Shown here piece by piece: positions 1 to 13,000 of a DNA stretch of 64,000 nucleotides. The stretch comes from Romanomermis culicivorax. Taxonomy: Eukaryota; Nematoda; Enoplea; Mermithida; Mermithidae. The stretch lies in the NCBI GenBank assembly GCA_963922205.1, contig CAWUHX010000316.1:124001-188000 (forward strand), in the 5' to 3' direction. Within the stretch, counting starts at the first letter, position 1. Each line of letters opens with the position of its first letter. Made by a program: the position numbers and the translations under genes. The notes below the pieces were generated by a model, which was given only the letters and a program-made list of their open reading frames with translations, had not been told where the DNA came from and did not search any database.

Positions 1-206
1 TACCTGGTAGCCCGGGTGGCTAGGCATTACTCAGGTGGTCAATACCCCCCGAAACCCCCCATGTGCATGTATGAAATCAGCCGCGTGTTTTTTTTTAAAT
101 TTAATGTTATGTAGATTACCGATCAAATACGACATTTTAGTAATTCGAAGCAATTCAATCAAGTTTGTGAAATCTTGACTTGGCCACCTTGACACTGACA
201 GACTAG

Positions 207-927
207 TAGTGCTTCACACTTTCAAAATTTTAGGACCCGGGTACCCGGTCTTCAGGGTTTTTCAGAAATTTCAATTTTCAGAAAACTTTTAAATTTTGAG
301 GCATGACCCTTGCAAAGTGCTAAGAAACAAAAATTAGGAAAAACCAATAACACATTTTCTTCAAACAAAAGTTTTTTTTCAAAAAAAATTTTCTTTTCGT
401 TTGGAGAAAATGAATATTTCAGAATTTTTTACACTTTTAAGCAAATTGTGGTGACCTGGTCATGCATCACAACTATTTGATGAAGCCAGATATCCCACTA
501 GGTCTGGGTTTAACCATCTCTACACCGGTTCATCATCATCGGTTTTTATGCCTCTTCAATCTTATACATAATGCATCTCTCCGACTTTTATTATTTTCTT
601 ATACTGCATCGAGTACCAATATTTGACACAGGCATAATTTCTCGAAGACTTTTCTATATTTCCGTTTCGTGCTTCATTGTTAAAACACATAGATTTTTAG
701 TTGCTAAAAATACGCCACAGTGACTTTTTGAGAGCCATAAGCGGCGTTGTTAACACGTTGAGTAGGTACATGCACTGAATTAATTAAGGAAAATACGTTC
801 ATTCACTGTAACTGCACATACAAGTAATAGTATATAAATATTCCGTTTATACAATATCTTGTTGAGACCCGGGTAGCACCCGGGTTTCGATCAGAAAATT
901 TACCCGGGTACCTGGTGTGAAGCACTA
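207..927. mobile_element. hAT-type non-autonomous element, TAGTGCTTCACAC ends
   Basis: TIRs TAGTGCTTCACAC / GTGTGAAGCACTA flanked on both sides by the perfect 8-bp duplication CAGACTAG (199-206 and 928-935). No coding content. Subterminal CCCGGGTACC motifs are inverted at the two ends. A diverged second copy lies at 52,956-53,880. Confidence 0.85.
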
Positions 928-1691
928 CAGACTAGCATACTTTTTTGTTTGCCAGTGGGTGTTATCAGGTTCCAAACATGCACACATGGTACGGATTTAC
1001 CATACCTTAGAGGTTCGATAACCAGTTTATTATCTGAATACCTGTAAAACCTCCGATCGGTTAGGAATAAAGTCAAAATTTGTGCGTTGGGGTTCCTCAA
1101 AATCCTGTGGGTACTCGAAAAACCAGAATGTTTCGGATCTTTTCCAAAAAAAGAAAAATTATAATTTTTATTTGGGCAAAAACGAACAACGAATTGCTAC
1201 ATATGTCAGCAGAGCTTATAGACAGGGTTTGGAGCTTGAGTCCCATTAACACTCGTGCTGATGAAAAAATATTTTATCACCATAGTTAGCACAGTCGGCA
1301 AATGATACTCTATTGATCTGAAACTGAGTTTTTCAATCCTAATAACCTGTTCTCATTGTGTTATCGACTCATGAAATCATGTTTGATGTTGATACTCTCA
1401 AATGGAACTAGGCTCTATGCATTTGGTTAGTTAACCGACTCAAATAACATTCAGTGGCTAGTTTGACAACAAGGCTTTTGGGGAATCGCTAAAGTCGCAT
1501 TCTGTTTGAATAAAAGCTTACATGTTTTCATCGTATCTGAACCGCGCTTCAACTTCAATGTAGGTTCTCAATTGATTCTTCTCAGAAAACGTACAACTTT
1601 ACTCTATCAGGGTGTCAAGCGAACCTCGAAAACCTGGGAAAGTCAGGGAAAAAAAGTTCAAGGCGCCCAGCGGAGCCTGGTACGGAGTCAG

Positions 1692-3212
1692 GGGCCGTAT
1701 TCATAAAGGAGTCTAAAGTCTATAGACCGGTCTACATTTTGACCGGGCTAAAGTCTGTATTCATAACAGATTTTTTTGGCTGTCTAAATGTAGACCGGTC
1801 TATAGACTTTAGCCCGTCAGAAAAGGACTGGTAGAAACTGATATTACTAATAGAACCGAATATTAGTAGCCATAATTATAAATAATTGAGATAGAACTTT
1901 TTGAAAGATCTTTTTGGGTTGGTCGCAGGGAGATCTACAAATCGATGCCTAGTTTGTCGCGTTGTGGAACAAAAAACTCAAACGCTCAGAAAAAAGCTTT
2001 CCCATACCGTAAATTTAAATACAAATGTTCAAATATGCTATAAGAGAAAATACTATTATTTCCTGATTGCTCGATCGAATATTTTATCGTCATTATATCT
2101 TCCAAAAACTTTTATATGCAATAGAATAGTTGTTGAAGTCTCCTCACTGATGAATGGTCACAATAATGTCACTATTTCTAAAAAATTTCACTTTCAATCA
2201 ATGAAAAGAAGAAGTAAGATAAGTTTATATGCTTTCAAATCTATAAATAAAGCATAGAAGAAAAAGATACTCCAAAATATTGTGTCGATCATTGAACAAA
2301 GGACATAAGTGTAACCATTCCTCAGCCCCAAGTTAAAAATAGTTCCGATCATGTGTAAAAAACACAAAAACTAATGGACATAGTCATAATCTCGTTGGTC
2401 CCTGATCAGCAAAATGAGCGTCAGACCAAGATTTACAGCTGATGAGGAAGCAATGATCGTTGCAATGTACTCATAAAGAAGGGAAACAATAGAACAACGA
2501 CTATACCTAGAGTAACGAAATAATTTTAAACTTCTATCATTGGAACTTAGCTACTAGAACAGCAGAGTAAGCATGTCTGACGAATTCCTTCCTCCCATAT
2601 TCCAAACTTCTAGAGAAAAACACGAATGCCTACCAGGAAAACCAGCTTTTGAATGAAATCAGATTTAACTTTTTGAATTTGATCTCCATTTGGAAAACTG
2701 ATATACTGTGGCAAATGGCATAAAATCGCAGCTGCAACTTTATGAATAGTTCGGCATGCTGTTGGTTGACTAATACCATCTGTCACCGATTACCATTTAA
2801 ATTGTCCTACAAGAATAGCACCGTATAGCAATGCAAACTTGCAAAATCGCAGAAATAGCTCAATTTCTCCGAGTCGGACTTTCAATATCTCCACAAATCA
2901 ATTCAGTAATGTTCAGTATATCTTGGCGATCAAAACGAAATCTGTGCATTCTTGGTTTAAAAGCTAAAGTATCTCGTATATCATGAAAAACTCTCTCATT
3001 TCAACATCCAAATTTTAAGAAGGTAGCTATTTCAATGAAAAATTTTGGTCTAAATACATTTAGCCCGCTAGAGTAGCAGGCTAAATTTTTGGTCTAAAAG
3101 TCGACCGATTCAGACCGACTTTTAGACTTTAGACTTTTTATGAATACCGTTTTTTCCCGACTTTGGTCTATAGACCGGCCTATAGACTTTAGCCTTTTTA
3201 TGAATACGGCCC
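1692..3212. mobile_element. PIF/Harbinger element, decayed
   Basis: TIRs GGGCCGTATTCATAAA / TTTATGAATACGGCCC and 3-bp duplication CAG (1689-1691, 3213-3215), typical of PIF/Harbinger. Subterminal repeats of GTCTATAGACCGG occur at both ends. On the minus strand at ~2,690-2,960 conceptual translation gives KPRMHRFRFDRQDI and, across one stop, SVTDGISQPTACRTIHKV, which resembles the N-terminal half of HARBI1-type transposases. On the plus strand at ~2,410-2,470, RPRFTADEEAMIVAMYS resembles the Myb/MADF-like partner protein. Confidence 0.82.
2690..2960 (-). pseudogene. Harbinger transposase N-terminal fragment
   Basis: Reads IELFLRFCKFALLYGAIL, one in-frame stop, then DGISQPTACRTIHKV and AAAILCHLP. 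This is the helical region before the DDE core of HARBI1-like nucleases. The catalytic part is missing, so the copy is inactive. Confidence 0.7.
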
Positions 3213-3829
3213 CAGAAGTACCCCATTCTCCACCAATATCCCACTTGTACATGCTGAAGTGTGCATAACGTTATAAGATGAGTGTGAACCAGACAAAGGT
3301 AGCATCTTCAAACGTTTCTGAGCTTTTTCAAACATTCAAAAATTTCCCAGCAAACTAATCCTGGAGCATAATGACCTTGCATTACATCAGAAATCGATCG
3401 TTAATGTTTCTATGATCACAAGTGAGAGCTCAAAAAATATATTGAACTAATCTTCAAATATTTATTTCAAGAATCAGATCCGAATTCTCTGTTCAACAAT
3501 CGTAAGTTCTAGAAATTTATTATTTGTGAAATTTTAGAACCAGGATTCATTCTTGAACTTTCATATAAATTTGACGGTAGTAGCTTACTAATCGCTCTGT
3601 CGTTTAGCCATAAAATATATTTTTGGCTATATAGCCGCGTGGCTGTATAGTGAAATTGGCCAAATATCCGCATGTCGAGCTGAATTATATATTTCTGGCT
3701 GAAGAGCTGCGCGACTGCAACGATTGTTGAGTGAGTAGTTCTTTCTGTCCAAAAATTAAGGAAATGCATAAGTTCAGTATGCTTACAGTGTCTTTTTTGT
3801 CGGAGGCAATTGAAAATCTTTGTCGGCAA

Positions 3830-4777
3830 ACGAAATTGGGGTTATCATTTGTACCTGTACAAACGAAAATATTATTGAATTTCATCAACGCACGCTAATA
3901 TTTTGTGGTATTTTTTATACTGTAACTTCAAAACCGAAAAGATGCATTTTGGTGGACTTTAAGAGGTCAAAATCTCAAAATTTTCCGGCGTGAAGGTCGT
4001 GCATATAATAATTTTATTTTCTATTAGGCGCATCCGTTAGCGCATGTACTTCCACTTACTAATCAATGTTCAACAGTTTCTTTCAATAAAGTTAGCTCGT
4101 CTCATTTTGTTAATCGTTTACAGTCAGTATTACGCCGAAAATTGAGATTTTTCATCTAAATTTTTTCTCCTGGGCCTTGGAATGTTTCAAACGTTTGCAA
4201 CATGAAATTTTGGATTTATAGACGATGAAAATTGAACACATCATTCTAGAATGTAATTTTAGAACTTCTATTCAGGAATATTTGTTGCAGAGATTCATTT
4301 TCCAGCGTTTTCGACAATATTAAAACTCGAATGAACAAATTAAACTCTATCAGTCTGATTCTAACTTATTTCTTATTGTTGTGAAGGTTCATTTTCCAGC
4401 GTTTCAGGAAATGGAAATCCGAAAATTTTACCTGCACTCTGCGCCAGATTAAGAAGTGAATAAAATTGGATAATTATAATTGGGACTACACAGAAATGTT
4501 AATAGCGGATACATTCATTGGAACTCTATCGTTAAAATGCTTTCTGCTCCTGTAGAACGCCAATACATTATTCGTCAGCTCAATTTGACTGACCTGACTA
4601 GAATTTTCTCTATTTTTTTCTCCATTTTGTTTTGTGTGACTACAGAAACATCAGAATGCTTGGGTCCGTGGCCACATTATAAACGTTTTTAGAAATGTAG
4701 AACATTTTTGGAAAATGAGGATAAAAATTTTGGCTTCGGTTCTCATGTGGAAAAAAACTTCGAGGAAAAAAACAGTG
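3830..4777. mobile_element. hairpin-word hAT-type element, TTCCTC word, left end lost
   Basis: Right end is TCGAGGAAAAAAACAGTG. The body matches the complete copy at 61,892-62,908 (block AAGATGCATTTTGGTGGACT, GGCGCATCCGTTAGC, then TCTGCGCCAG). The left end is not recognisable; it fades into another eroded repeat at 3,280-3,830. Confidence 0.6.
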
Positions 4778-5194
4778 GTTCGAAGCATCATGATCAACCA
4801 AATAAAGCGCACCCTAAAGCTGTCGAAAATCGAAAACTTAGACCGTCGAGGAATACATGTTACTTAATTCATATCTATTTTTGCTATGTACGAATTATAC
4901 AAATGAACTATTGGCTGCCGTTTGTACATAAGCAAATAGGTCATGTACAAAAAAAAACGATGGAAGATTTTCCTTCGCAACAATTGAAAAAAATGTTTTG
5001 AAAATGTTTTAAAATCAACTTAATAAAATTTTGTTACGATTATGCGTGGTTTGTGCACGTCTATTGTCTCCGGTACATATGCCTTTTACAATTTTATGCA
5101 GTTTTCATTCTGAAAAAATCTGGATAATTCTGGGAAATTGACCTGGAAAGTCAGGGCATCTCATTTTGGGAAGCTGCTTGACACCCTGCTCTAT

Positions 5195-6052
5195 TTACTT
5201 TTCACCATTACTGATTTGCTTAAACTTCAGCACATGTCAAAACAGTTGCTGTCAAATTATTCAAGAAGTGTCCAAGAGGTAAGAGCCGAAGCTGATTCAG
5301 ATTCGAGTCGCAAAACATGTTTTTTGTTTTTTCTTTCGTAATGTGCTGCAATTAGTATTATTCTTATTCATAAACTCATTTTTGTAGTGCACTGTTACTC
5401 ACTCTCGTTATAGTATTATGATTTAGTTGTTGTTTGATCAGAGCAATAAATCTCTCTGCATTACTAACTCTCAGTTTCTGAAAATCGTATAAAAAAATAA
5501 ACTTTTAAACCGTTTTCTTGATCTCCATGATTTGTGTGGCTGTAACTATCATCGAGCTAGCAATGATATCTTAATTACAGTTCAAAAACCATTGAATATT
5601 AATAGTTAGGGAGAGACGAAATATAACTGCAGATGCAATAAAAAATTGAATGTTAATTGAGTAATGGTACTGGACATCATAAGAACAGCATTTCAGCCAA
5701 ATCCAAATTTTAAATCGGCGCAAAGCGTCAGAAAATTCTGATGTTATCAACTTCTAACATGGAAATTTGGCTTACCATTCAACCATTCGGCTAATTTTTC
5801 AATAAAAACAACTACAGCATAACAATCGTAATCGAAATTACCAGCTTCTTTGTAACTATAATTTTAAATATGGAGCCGAGTTTGAATTCATATCCAGCAT
5901 GGATGTAATTTCCAGATTTGAAAAGATGAGTTTTTAGAATTGTATAATGATAAAGACATGTTTTTGCTTAGAAAATTTGAATCTGATGCTTATTGACTAA
6001 ATTATCCTTTAATTAATTTGCCAACATTTTAGAATGTCAAGCGATACGGACA
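5195..6052. other. intergenic, no gene seen
   Basis: AT-rich. The stretch 5,860-6,045 is related to 25,930-26,150 (GTAACTAT..TTTTAAATATGGAGC) and so is repeat-derived. Confidence 0.4.
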
Positions 6053-7391
6053 ATTCGTCCCCCACAATTCGCCCCCACTGCGGTCTGCCCCCCCCCGACA
6101 ATTCGCCCCTGAGCAATTGCCCCCCCCCCCACAATTCGCCCCCAGTAATTGGTACCCAATTCACTGTTTTTTAATTTGAACAATTCAGATTTAAAAATAA
6201 TTTCGCTAGGTTGTTAGCAGTTATGTAATAGCATTTCTACATATCCATAAACAAAACATATAGATTTTTCCCGGCCGAACTAGCATGTTTATTTATGAAT
6301 TCTGCATGCAGAGTGCAAGTATTATGTACAAGAAGAAAAATATCTATCAATGCTCCAAATATAGGTCTACGAATAATTGTTTTTAAATTTCCTTTGAATA
6401 TAAGTTTTTTCACTGGTGCAGTTAGTACTAAGTCAGTATAAGCCTTTTTTACTCGTACAGTCAGCAATACAGGCGTTTCAGCAATAGTTCCCTAGAATTG
6501 AAGTGGTCAGTTGTTTGTCCACTTGAAGCAAAATGTGTGGCTTCGAGTTCAAAACGACAGCTTCCAGCTAAAGTCTATCTAACTGAAAATAATCAATTTC
6601 GATCAAAAATGTGTGAAAAATCTCAACACTGGCAATTTACAAATTCATATTTTTTCAAGTTTGTGATGATGGTGGTCTAATCCCCAGAAACCATGCCAAA
6701 ATTTAGTCTGATGGCGTGAATACCCGGGACGGGAGAATTTAGGCAGAATTTTAACACGTAACACGGATATCAGAATTGCGAGTCATTATATCTGGATTTG
6801 TTTTTTTATGTTTTTTGTTCCTTTTTTGTTTAATATTCTTTCTTTTATTCCTCCTTTTTGTCATTCATCTTTTTGTTTAGTTTCTTCTTCTATATTTCTT
6901 TTGATTACTTTTTACGTATTCTCCTTTTCTTATTTTCTTCCTGTATATTTTTCTTCTGTTTTTTCTATTTTTATTCTTTTTTTGGTACACCGCAAAGTTG
7001 TCCCAAAAAAGATAGTGAAGGACACGATAGAGTCACACGTAGAATAATTGTGTTACTTTGTCATAATCTTAATTGCTCTCCATAAGTCCCGATAAAAAGT
7101 TACAAGAAATGAAGCTGGAAAAAGAAAATATGTATGCAACCAGAAAAGAAAAGAAACAATGTAAAAAAGGAGTTAAAAGGAAAACAGGGTAGACAGGGCG
7201 AAGTGAAAAATCATCTTTTCATCTCCTTTATGCTTCACATAAAATATGGTTAGCTAATAAGGGAAATGTGTGGAGATATATTACACAACATACCACGGAT
7301 TTGCTTTTAAATCTGAAACCTAGGTAGGTGTAGTACCAGGGGTGAATTACAGGGGGCGAATTGTGGGGAACGAATTGCTGGCGGCGAATTG
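6053..7391. mobile_element. element with tandem CAATTCGCCCC inverted arms
   Basis: Left arm 6,053-6,145 holds four tandem-like copies of ACAATTCGCCCC. The right arm ~7,338-7,391 holds the inverse GGGGGCGAATTGT repeats. Outer ends are GGACAATTCG / CGAATTGTCC. Flanks AAGCGATAC / AAGAACTAT are only weakly alike as a 9-bp duplication. The interior includes a T/C-rich low-complexity stretch (6,800-6,990) and no recognisable transposase. Confidence 0.6.
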
Positions 7392-7750
7392 TCCAAGAAC
7401 TATTTTTCAAGGGAAGGATCCTCGGACTTTTCATCGAGAGGAAGTGGGGGGAGGTGAGTGACAGAAAAACAAAAGACTCCACAAGCATAATTGCCGTACG
7501 CACAAAAATGATCGGAAACAACCTTCAAAAAACTTCAGAGGGGAGGTGTTCGACGACTTTTTTTTTCGATCCAGGTTGTTGTCCATCGTCTCAGGAAGTA
7601 GGGTTTACCCTCTAGTACGATCGGCGTCCCGAATGTATCAGTACACCGAAGGTATCTTTATTATGGATAATGCATCTATTCTTGGTATCCCGAATATATA
7701 CAATTTTATTTTTTAAACTGTCGCATTGACTAATTGTCGCTATTCCGAAC

Positions 7751-8810
7751 CAGGGTTTTTTTCCGCACAGTGCGAACTTTTTTTGGGCTGTGCGGAAAAA
7801 TTTTTGGGCATTTTCCGCACAGAACGGAAATTTTTTTGGGCGTTTCTACTGCTGGCATTGATGAAAAGGTGCGTTTTGGTGCAATTTAGATGGTCAAAAT
7901 ATCAAATTTTTCCGGCGCTCCGCGCCGGCAAAGAAAATAATTTATAATATTAACTACAATTTAGCTGAAGCGCAGCCAAAAAGAAGTTTACTTTGATTTC
8001 TCGGTTGTCCCTGATTGTTTCCATCAATCTTATATGTCTCTGCTAGAGTGAGTAAAACTCGTCACTTTGTAGTGTGAATTGGAATTTTCATACGAATTTG
8101 CTGATTTTTCCCAGATTTCTCCACACATTTATTTAATACCATCATTTTTCTAGGAAAAATCTAAACCGAAAGTATTAAAAATTATCTCTAGAATACATTT
8201 TCCGACATTTCGGTAGCTCCTTTGTTCAAAAATTCTCTGGTGTGGCGCATCGCAAGTTAAGTGTGCATGGTTTTCATGATTTGAAGTTCCTCATCCCATT
8301 CATCAATTAGGTAGTAATCTTCAGTATTAGGTTCGGATTTTGTTGAAAATTGAGATTTAATATTGATCTTCATGAATTCTTTCTCTCACTTGAAGTTTTC
8401 TGAACTTTGTGAACACAAATTTTGTGATTGGGAAACTACACGATTTTCGGCTGAAAATGTAAATCTTTTATTTTAGAGATAAAGGTTGAAAATGCTAATT
8501 TTCCAGCATTCTAGAATATCAAAATGTAGAAATTCAATCAATTGGAGAATCGATTGAAATCTATAAATCATCGGCTCTAATCACAGAAATGACAGCAGCA
8601 ACTATTAATTTTGTTTAATCAAGCTAAAATAATGTTTTTGAGCTAGAAAAACAGACACTTTACATTATTTTCTTAGCAATCTATAATTTTCGCTCATTTC
8701 ACACATTTTTCAAATGATCTAAACTTCGAACGGAAAAAATTTTCGTGTGCGGAAAATATTTTGGGTCATTTCCGCACGGTGCGGATGAAGGCGTGCGGAA
8801 AAAAACCCTG
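7751..8810. mobile_element. hairpin-word hAT-type element, TTCCGCAC word
   Basis: TIRs CAGGGTTTTTTTCCGCAC / GTGCGGAAAAAAACCCTG and perfect 8-bp TSD TTCCGAAC (7743-7750, 8811-8818). The inner sides of both ends carry more TTCCGCAC/GTGCGGAA words in both orientations. Contains the family block ending in the hairpin TTCCGGCGCTCCGCGCCGG near 7,920. 1,060 bp, non-coding. Confidence 0.9.
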
Positions 8811-8899
8811 TTCCGAACACACATTTTTGTCCATGTTGTCTACTTTCGTTTTGCCGGAACCTTCATGTAACATCTAGTTTCCTACACTTTTTTTGACAT

Positions 8900-9270
8900 C
8901 TACGAAAACGATTTGGGAACCAGCCAACTGTTGGGTTGTCTGGTACCAGATGAACTGATAGAATTTGCCCAGGTATGTGTGAAGTGCAGTTTCCTGGGGA
9001 AGTGAATTAGCTTCTCTTAGTTAGCTTCAATTTTTCGATCAATGCAGTGTCGTAGCTGACACTTTTCTTAGAAATGTAGTCATTTTATCTACAATATTCA
9101 AACCGTTTCAAGCTTATAAATCAATACAAAACTCAGCTGGCATGAAATGAAAAGAAAAACAATCGCCTTAAAGATTTTTCTATGAATGATACATGAAGTA
9201 TGATACCAATGCTAACCTATATGTTCGTTTGCAATCTGGCTAAAATGTTGGCCCCGGAACAACCCTAATT
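8900..9270 (-). repeat. interspersed repeat, inverted relative to 17.64-17.95 kb
   Basis: Shares ATGATACATGAAGTATGATA, the CCAGGTAwGT region and the GGTACCAGATGAA region, in reverse order and strand, with 17,640-17,950. A third relative is at 38,130-38,450. No coding or TIR recognised. Confidence 0.55.
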
Positions 9271-9427
9271 ACTCACTTTTGACCTTTTTTGTACCCTAGA
9301 ATCAGCGACCGTGGGCATGTATCTCAGGTTCTCTGCCCGTAGGCTCTCAGTAAATTATGCACTAATAATATTTGGCTTCAACATTCTCTATATCTCATAT
9401 AACTTTGTTAAATTAATGCATTTTGAG

Positions 9428-10065
9428 GGTTCTTAATTCAAATCACACCGTCGCGACTTCGGAACTTATGCCCCCACCCGGCCATCAAAGGCACCAAACA
9501 ATCAAAACTGTCCCTCACGACAACGAAGACATTTCTCCGCCCATTTCGTCGACCACGCCCAGCGTCGTTTCGACAAACAGCAGCGGCGCTTCTACATCAT
9601 CCACTACCATGTCGAACAAAAAACGTGCCAATCATAACAGCGCGGACACCATCGTCAGAAATTCTTCGTCCGTCGTAGCGCCCGGCTCCGCCCCTGTCGC
9701 CAAAAAACCCCGCCGCTCCAGCAATAAAAATATCGCCCAATTACTTAATCAGGTGTCGTCGGTAGTTGAAGATACGGTGAGCAGTTTCCAACGAGAAAAG
9801 GTGGCCGCCAATCAACAACTGATGCAGCAAAAGTTGGAGCAACAGCAAAAGTTGGACGGGTTTTACGGTAGCGTAGCGGCCGTTATGCCTTCTTCGATGT
9901 CAGCTGGCGGCGGAACGACCGCTTATGCGTCGTCAATGACCGGTCCATCGCATAGTAATATGAGCAGCAGTATGATATCGTCTCTGGCGGCCATCGCGTC
10001 ATCATCTTCGACGTCAAATTTCGACAAGAAACACTCACCGTCGCAACATTCGGATACAATAATGG
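9428..10065 (+). CDS. MLLT10: AF10-like exon 1 of those visible
   Basis: Open Ser/Thr-rich coding segment with high GC at third positions compared with flanking DNA. It ends at ATGG|GTAAG after the first base of a Gly/Asp codon. The 5' border is uncertain: TTTTGAG just before 9428 is the nearest plausible acceptor, and no convincing start codon is seen, so an upstream exon is expected. It includes a Gln-rich coiled-coil-like segment (QQLMQQKLEQQQKL). Confidence 0.75.
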
Positions 10066-13000
10066 GTAAGATGAAAAATGCTGAACTTCAAAACTAGAAT
10101 CATTTGCAGATGTTGCAGATTTTTGTCTGGGGTTGATATAGATACAAATTTTCGAATCTTTATTATTTAGTCTGTTAACGCCTTTCGCAACATACTAGAA
10201 TTTTTTTCACCTGAAAAATAAAACAAAGCCTTGAAGTTTCTCGCAGAGTACACCTTCCTCTTCATTCAACGAATTTTCCGACATTATCTTTTTTTACCAT
10301 GCATCCATCTTCATATTTTGAAAGCTTTTTGCATTTATGTTGTTCAATTTTTGGTTTCTGTGGGTAATTTAGATTTTTTGTTAATCTTGTTTTCTATATT
10401 TTTTTTCTAAATGAGCACAACCTGAAAATACAATTCGCGGTCCCTTGGATTCATAGTGGTGAATTTTATGACAAAGTGTACCGTCCTATTCAATGCGGAT
10501 TGTCCTTCAGATCCGTGCTGTTTCTCTGCACCCAACTTTCTGCACAGTGCAGAAAGCCAAAAAAAGTTTCTGCACTGCTGTTTTCTCCTGTTACAATACA
10601 ATAATAGTGAATATAGGAAAAAAGCAAATTAAATGTGTAATTCGTTGATATCAGAAGTTGTTTACACATATCATCAAAATTTTATTCGTTCTCATAGAAT
10701 GAATTTCGAAATAAATTTACAAAATATGTTTTAATTTTTCGGTTGGTTGACTTGAAGTGGCCCCGGGATTTTAAAAGTTCAGAATCAATGACTGACACAA
10801 TATAGAAGAATATATGTGATCAAGCTAATGACTCAAAAAATTCTGCACCAGTGGATAAATCACAAAAAAATTCTGCACGAAGCCTGAAAAGTCTGCACTG
10901 TGCAGAAAAAACAGTGCTTCAAATACCCTCTGATGCTAAAACAAAGAAAATCATTATTCAAAAATCGAATGTCTCGTGAAATATAGCTAGTAAAAAACTT
11001 TTAGATTTCGTTAAAATTTGCCTAGTTCAGTAATTGTCTTTTTCGGTTTTCTATGTCAAAGAATAAAATGACTACATAAAAAGATAATCATTATTTAGAT
11101 AGCAAAGATAAAAAATCACGATAACAAAAGTGCCAGTCAGATACTAATAAACATGAGGCGAACTGTATTGGATACTGTGATAAAAAATTTAAATTAGAAA
11201 TATTCACATCTCGACGAACTTGTGCTTCTCTTTCGAAAAATACAATTTCCACTAACGCGTTCAAATGGAAATGTGGACCCGACTTTGGTCGTTTATGTTT
11301 AGGAATTTGTATAGAATCAAAAAACCATCATTCTTCGCCCACGTCAGTTATCCATTTATCCACTAGATTTGATATCACCAGCCTTCTCAAAAACTGATTT
11401 TTAACAAATGAAAAATACTGCATAGAAATTTATCAAGTTGCTTGCAACTGCCTAACGTTTTACCAAAATTTTTTCAAATTTTCTCAAAACGTCAAAGTTA
11501 TCGTCGAAAATGCTAATCGTTGTCTTTTTCAGATTTGGCCACTTTTCCATCAGCCGCAACAATTTTTAAGCCGTCGGCGAGAAATTTTTCGTCCGATCCC
11601 CATTCGAGGTTTGTTGCTACTGTTGAGGCTCGTTTGTATACTCCACCTCATGGACCAATTAAATTTCAGTTCACTATATATGTGACTATTTTTATATTTA
11701 ATGTCGATTTTTGACAACTCAGTTTGATTAGTCACGCCCAGCATGGCCGTGGGCCTTTGCTCGTCCGAATAATAGTTTTCTTACATTTTACGTATTGTAG
11801 TTCCTTCCCCACGTCACTGGAACAGCTCCTGGAGCGTCAGTGGGAACAGGGGTCGCAGTTTCTAATGGAACAAGCTCAGCATTTTGATAGTAAGAACTTT
11901 TCTTTTAGAAATCGTGCCACTTAGTTTCCTGGCTTTGCTAGTTATTCAACTTGAAATTTAAATCTCCTTTCTTTTACCAATAGCAAGATTGGAGCTTTTA
12001 GTATTCTTCTTTCTAGTCGCTTCTTTGCTATCTTGCCTGCAACAGTTGAGAGTAGAAAATCAACGGCTCGAAGATCATATTGTGAACATGATTTCGCGAC
12101 GGGACCATTTATTGGCCGTCAATGCGCGACTTTCACTGTTGCTAAATCCTCAGCAGCAACAACAGCCGCAACTGCAGCAGACGTCCGGGACGCATCAGTC
12201 GCCCCACAGTCCCCGAGTGCAGCAATCGAATCACGCTGTGTTAATACAACAGGCTGCGTCCACGTCGCACGACTTTCAATTGGTAAGCGCTTCCGGAACG
12301 GACAGTAGATCTATTTTTCCTCTAAATTGCTTTTCGGGCTTATTTATTACTGAAATCTTTTGAAATCCATTTTGTTATTGGCGAACTTTAGAGATTTATG
12401 TTTAATTGTGCAAAAGACGACAATTCTGATTGATTAGGATGGGTTGGTTTAGAACCTTGTGTTTTTCAGTATAATATTCAGTAAATAAACTCATTTGAAA
12501 CTCACGGGACTTCGTCACTCATACAAAATTTTGAAGCAGTTTTTTCATTCATATTTCAACCTTCCGTCATCCTAATGCGATTTTTTGAAATGTCCTCGGA
12601 TATTCCTCAGAATTACATATCTGATCGTGATTGGTGAAAAATGTGTAAAATAACTTTTCAGTTTTGTTTTGTCCAACCAAGAGATACTGATTGCTGTAAA
12701 CAGACGTGATTCGTCGAAGGTCCTTGTTATCGAAGTTTTTTGCTATAATTATCCATCATTTGTTAGGAGTCCTTGGTTAACGCGAACAACGCCCTTTCAA
12801 GGATAGCGGCCATAGCTGTATCCAACAGTGTGACACCTAGTGCCTCGAAATCACTTCAGTCGATGGTATGTGCCGGTTGCAGTACCTCTGATTATAATAA
12901 TATTTTATGTTATAATTATGATAATGATTTGATGATTATAAGGAGTTGAGAACACAAGATTTTTATTGGCGTTTTCGTTTGCTAATGCAAAATTTTTCCG

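Larger units (their letters stand above)
1608..5188. mobile_element. DNA transposon with CAGGGTGTCAAGC ends
   Basis: TIRs CAGGGTGTCAAGC / GCTTGACACCCTG with CTCTAT on each side (1602-1607, 5189-5194), i.e. an apparent 6-bp TSD. Subterminal copies of CCTGGAAAGTCAGGG occur at both ends. The interior is occupied by a nested Harbinger (1692-3212) and pieces of the hairpin-word hAT family (to ~4777); no transposase of its own is visible. TSD length argues against hAT; superfamily not assigned. Confidence 0.7.

Noticed and set aside
6808-7085. Overlapping Phe-rich frames resembling membrane proteins
   Set aside because: They come from a T/C-rich low-complexity tract inside a tandem-arm element.
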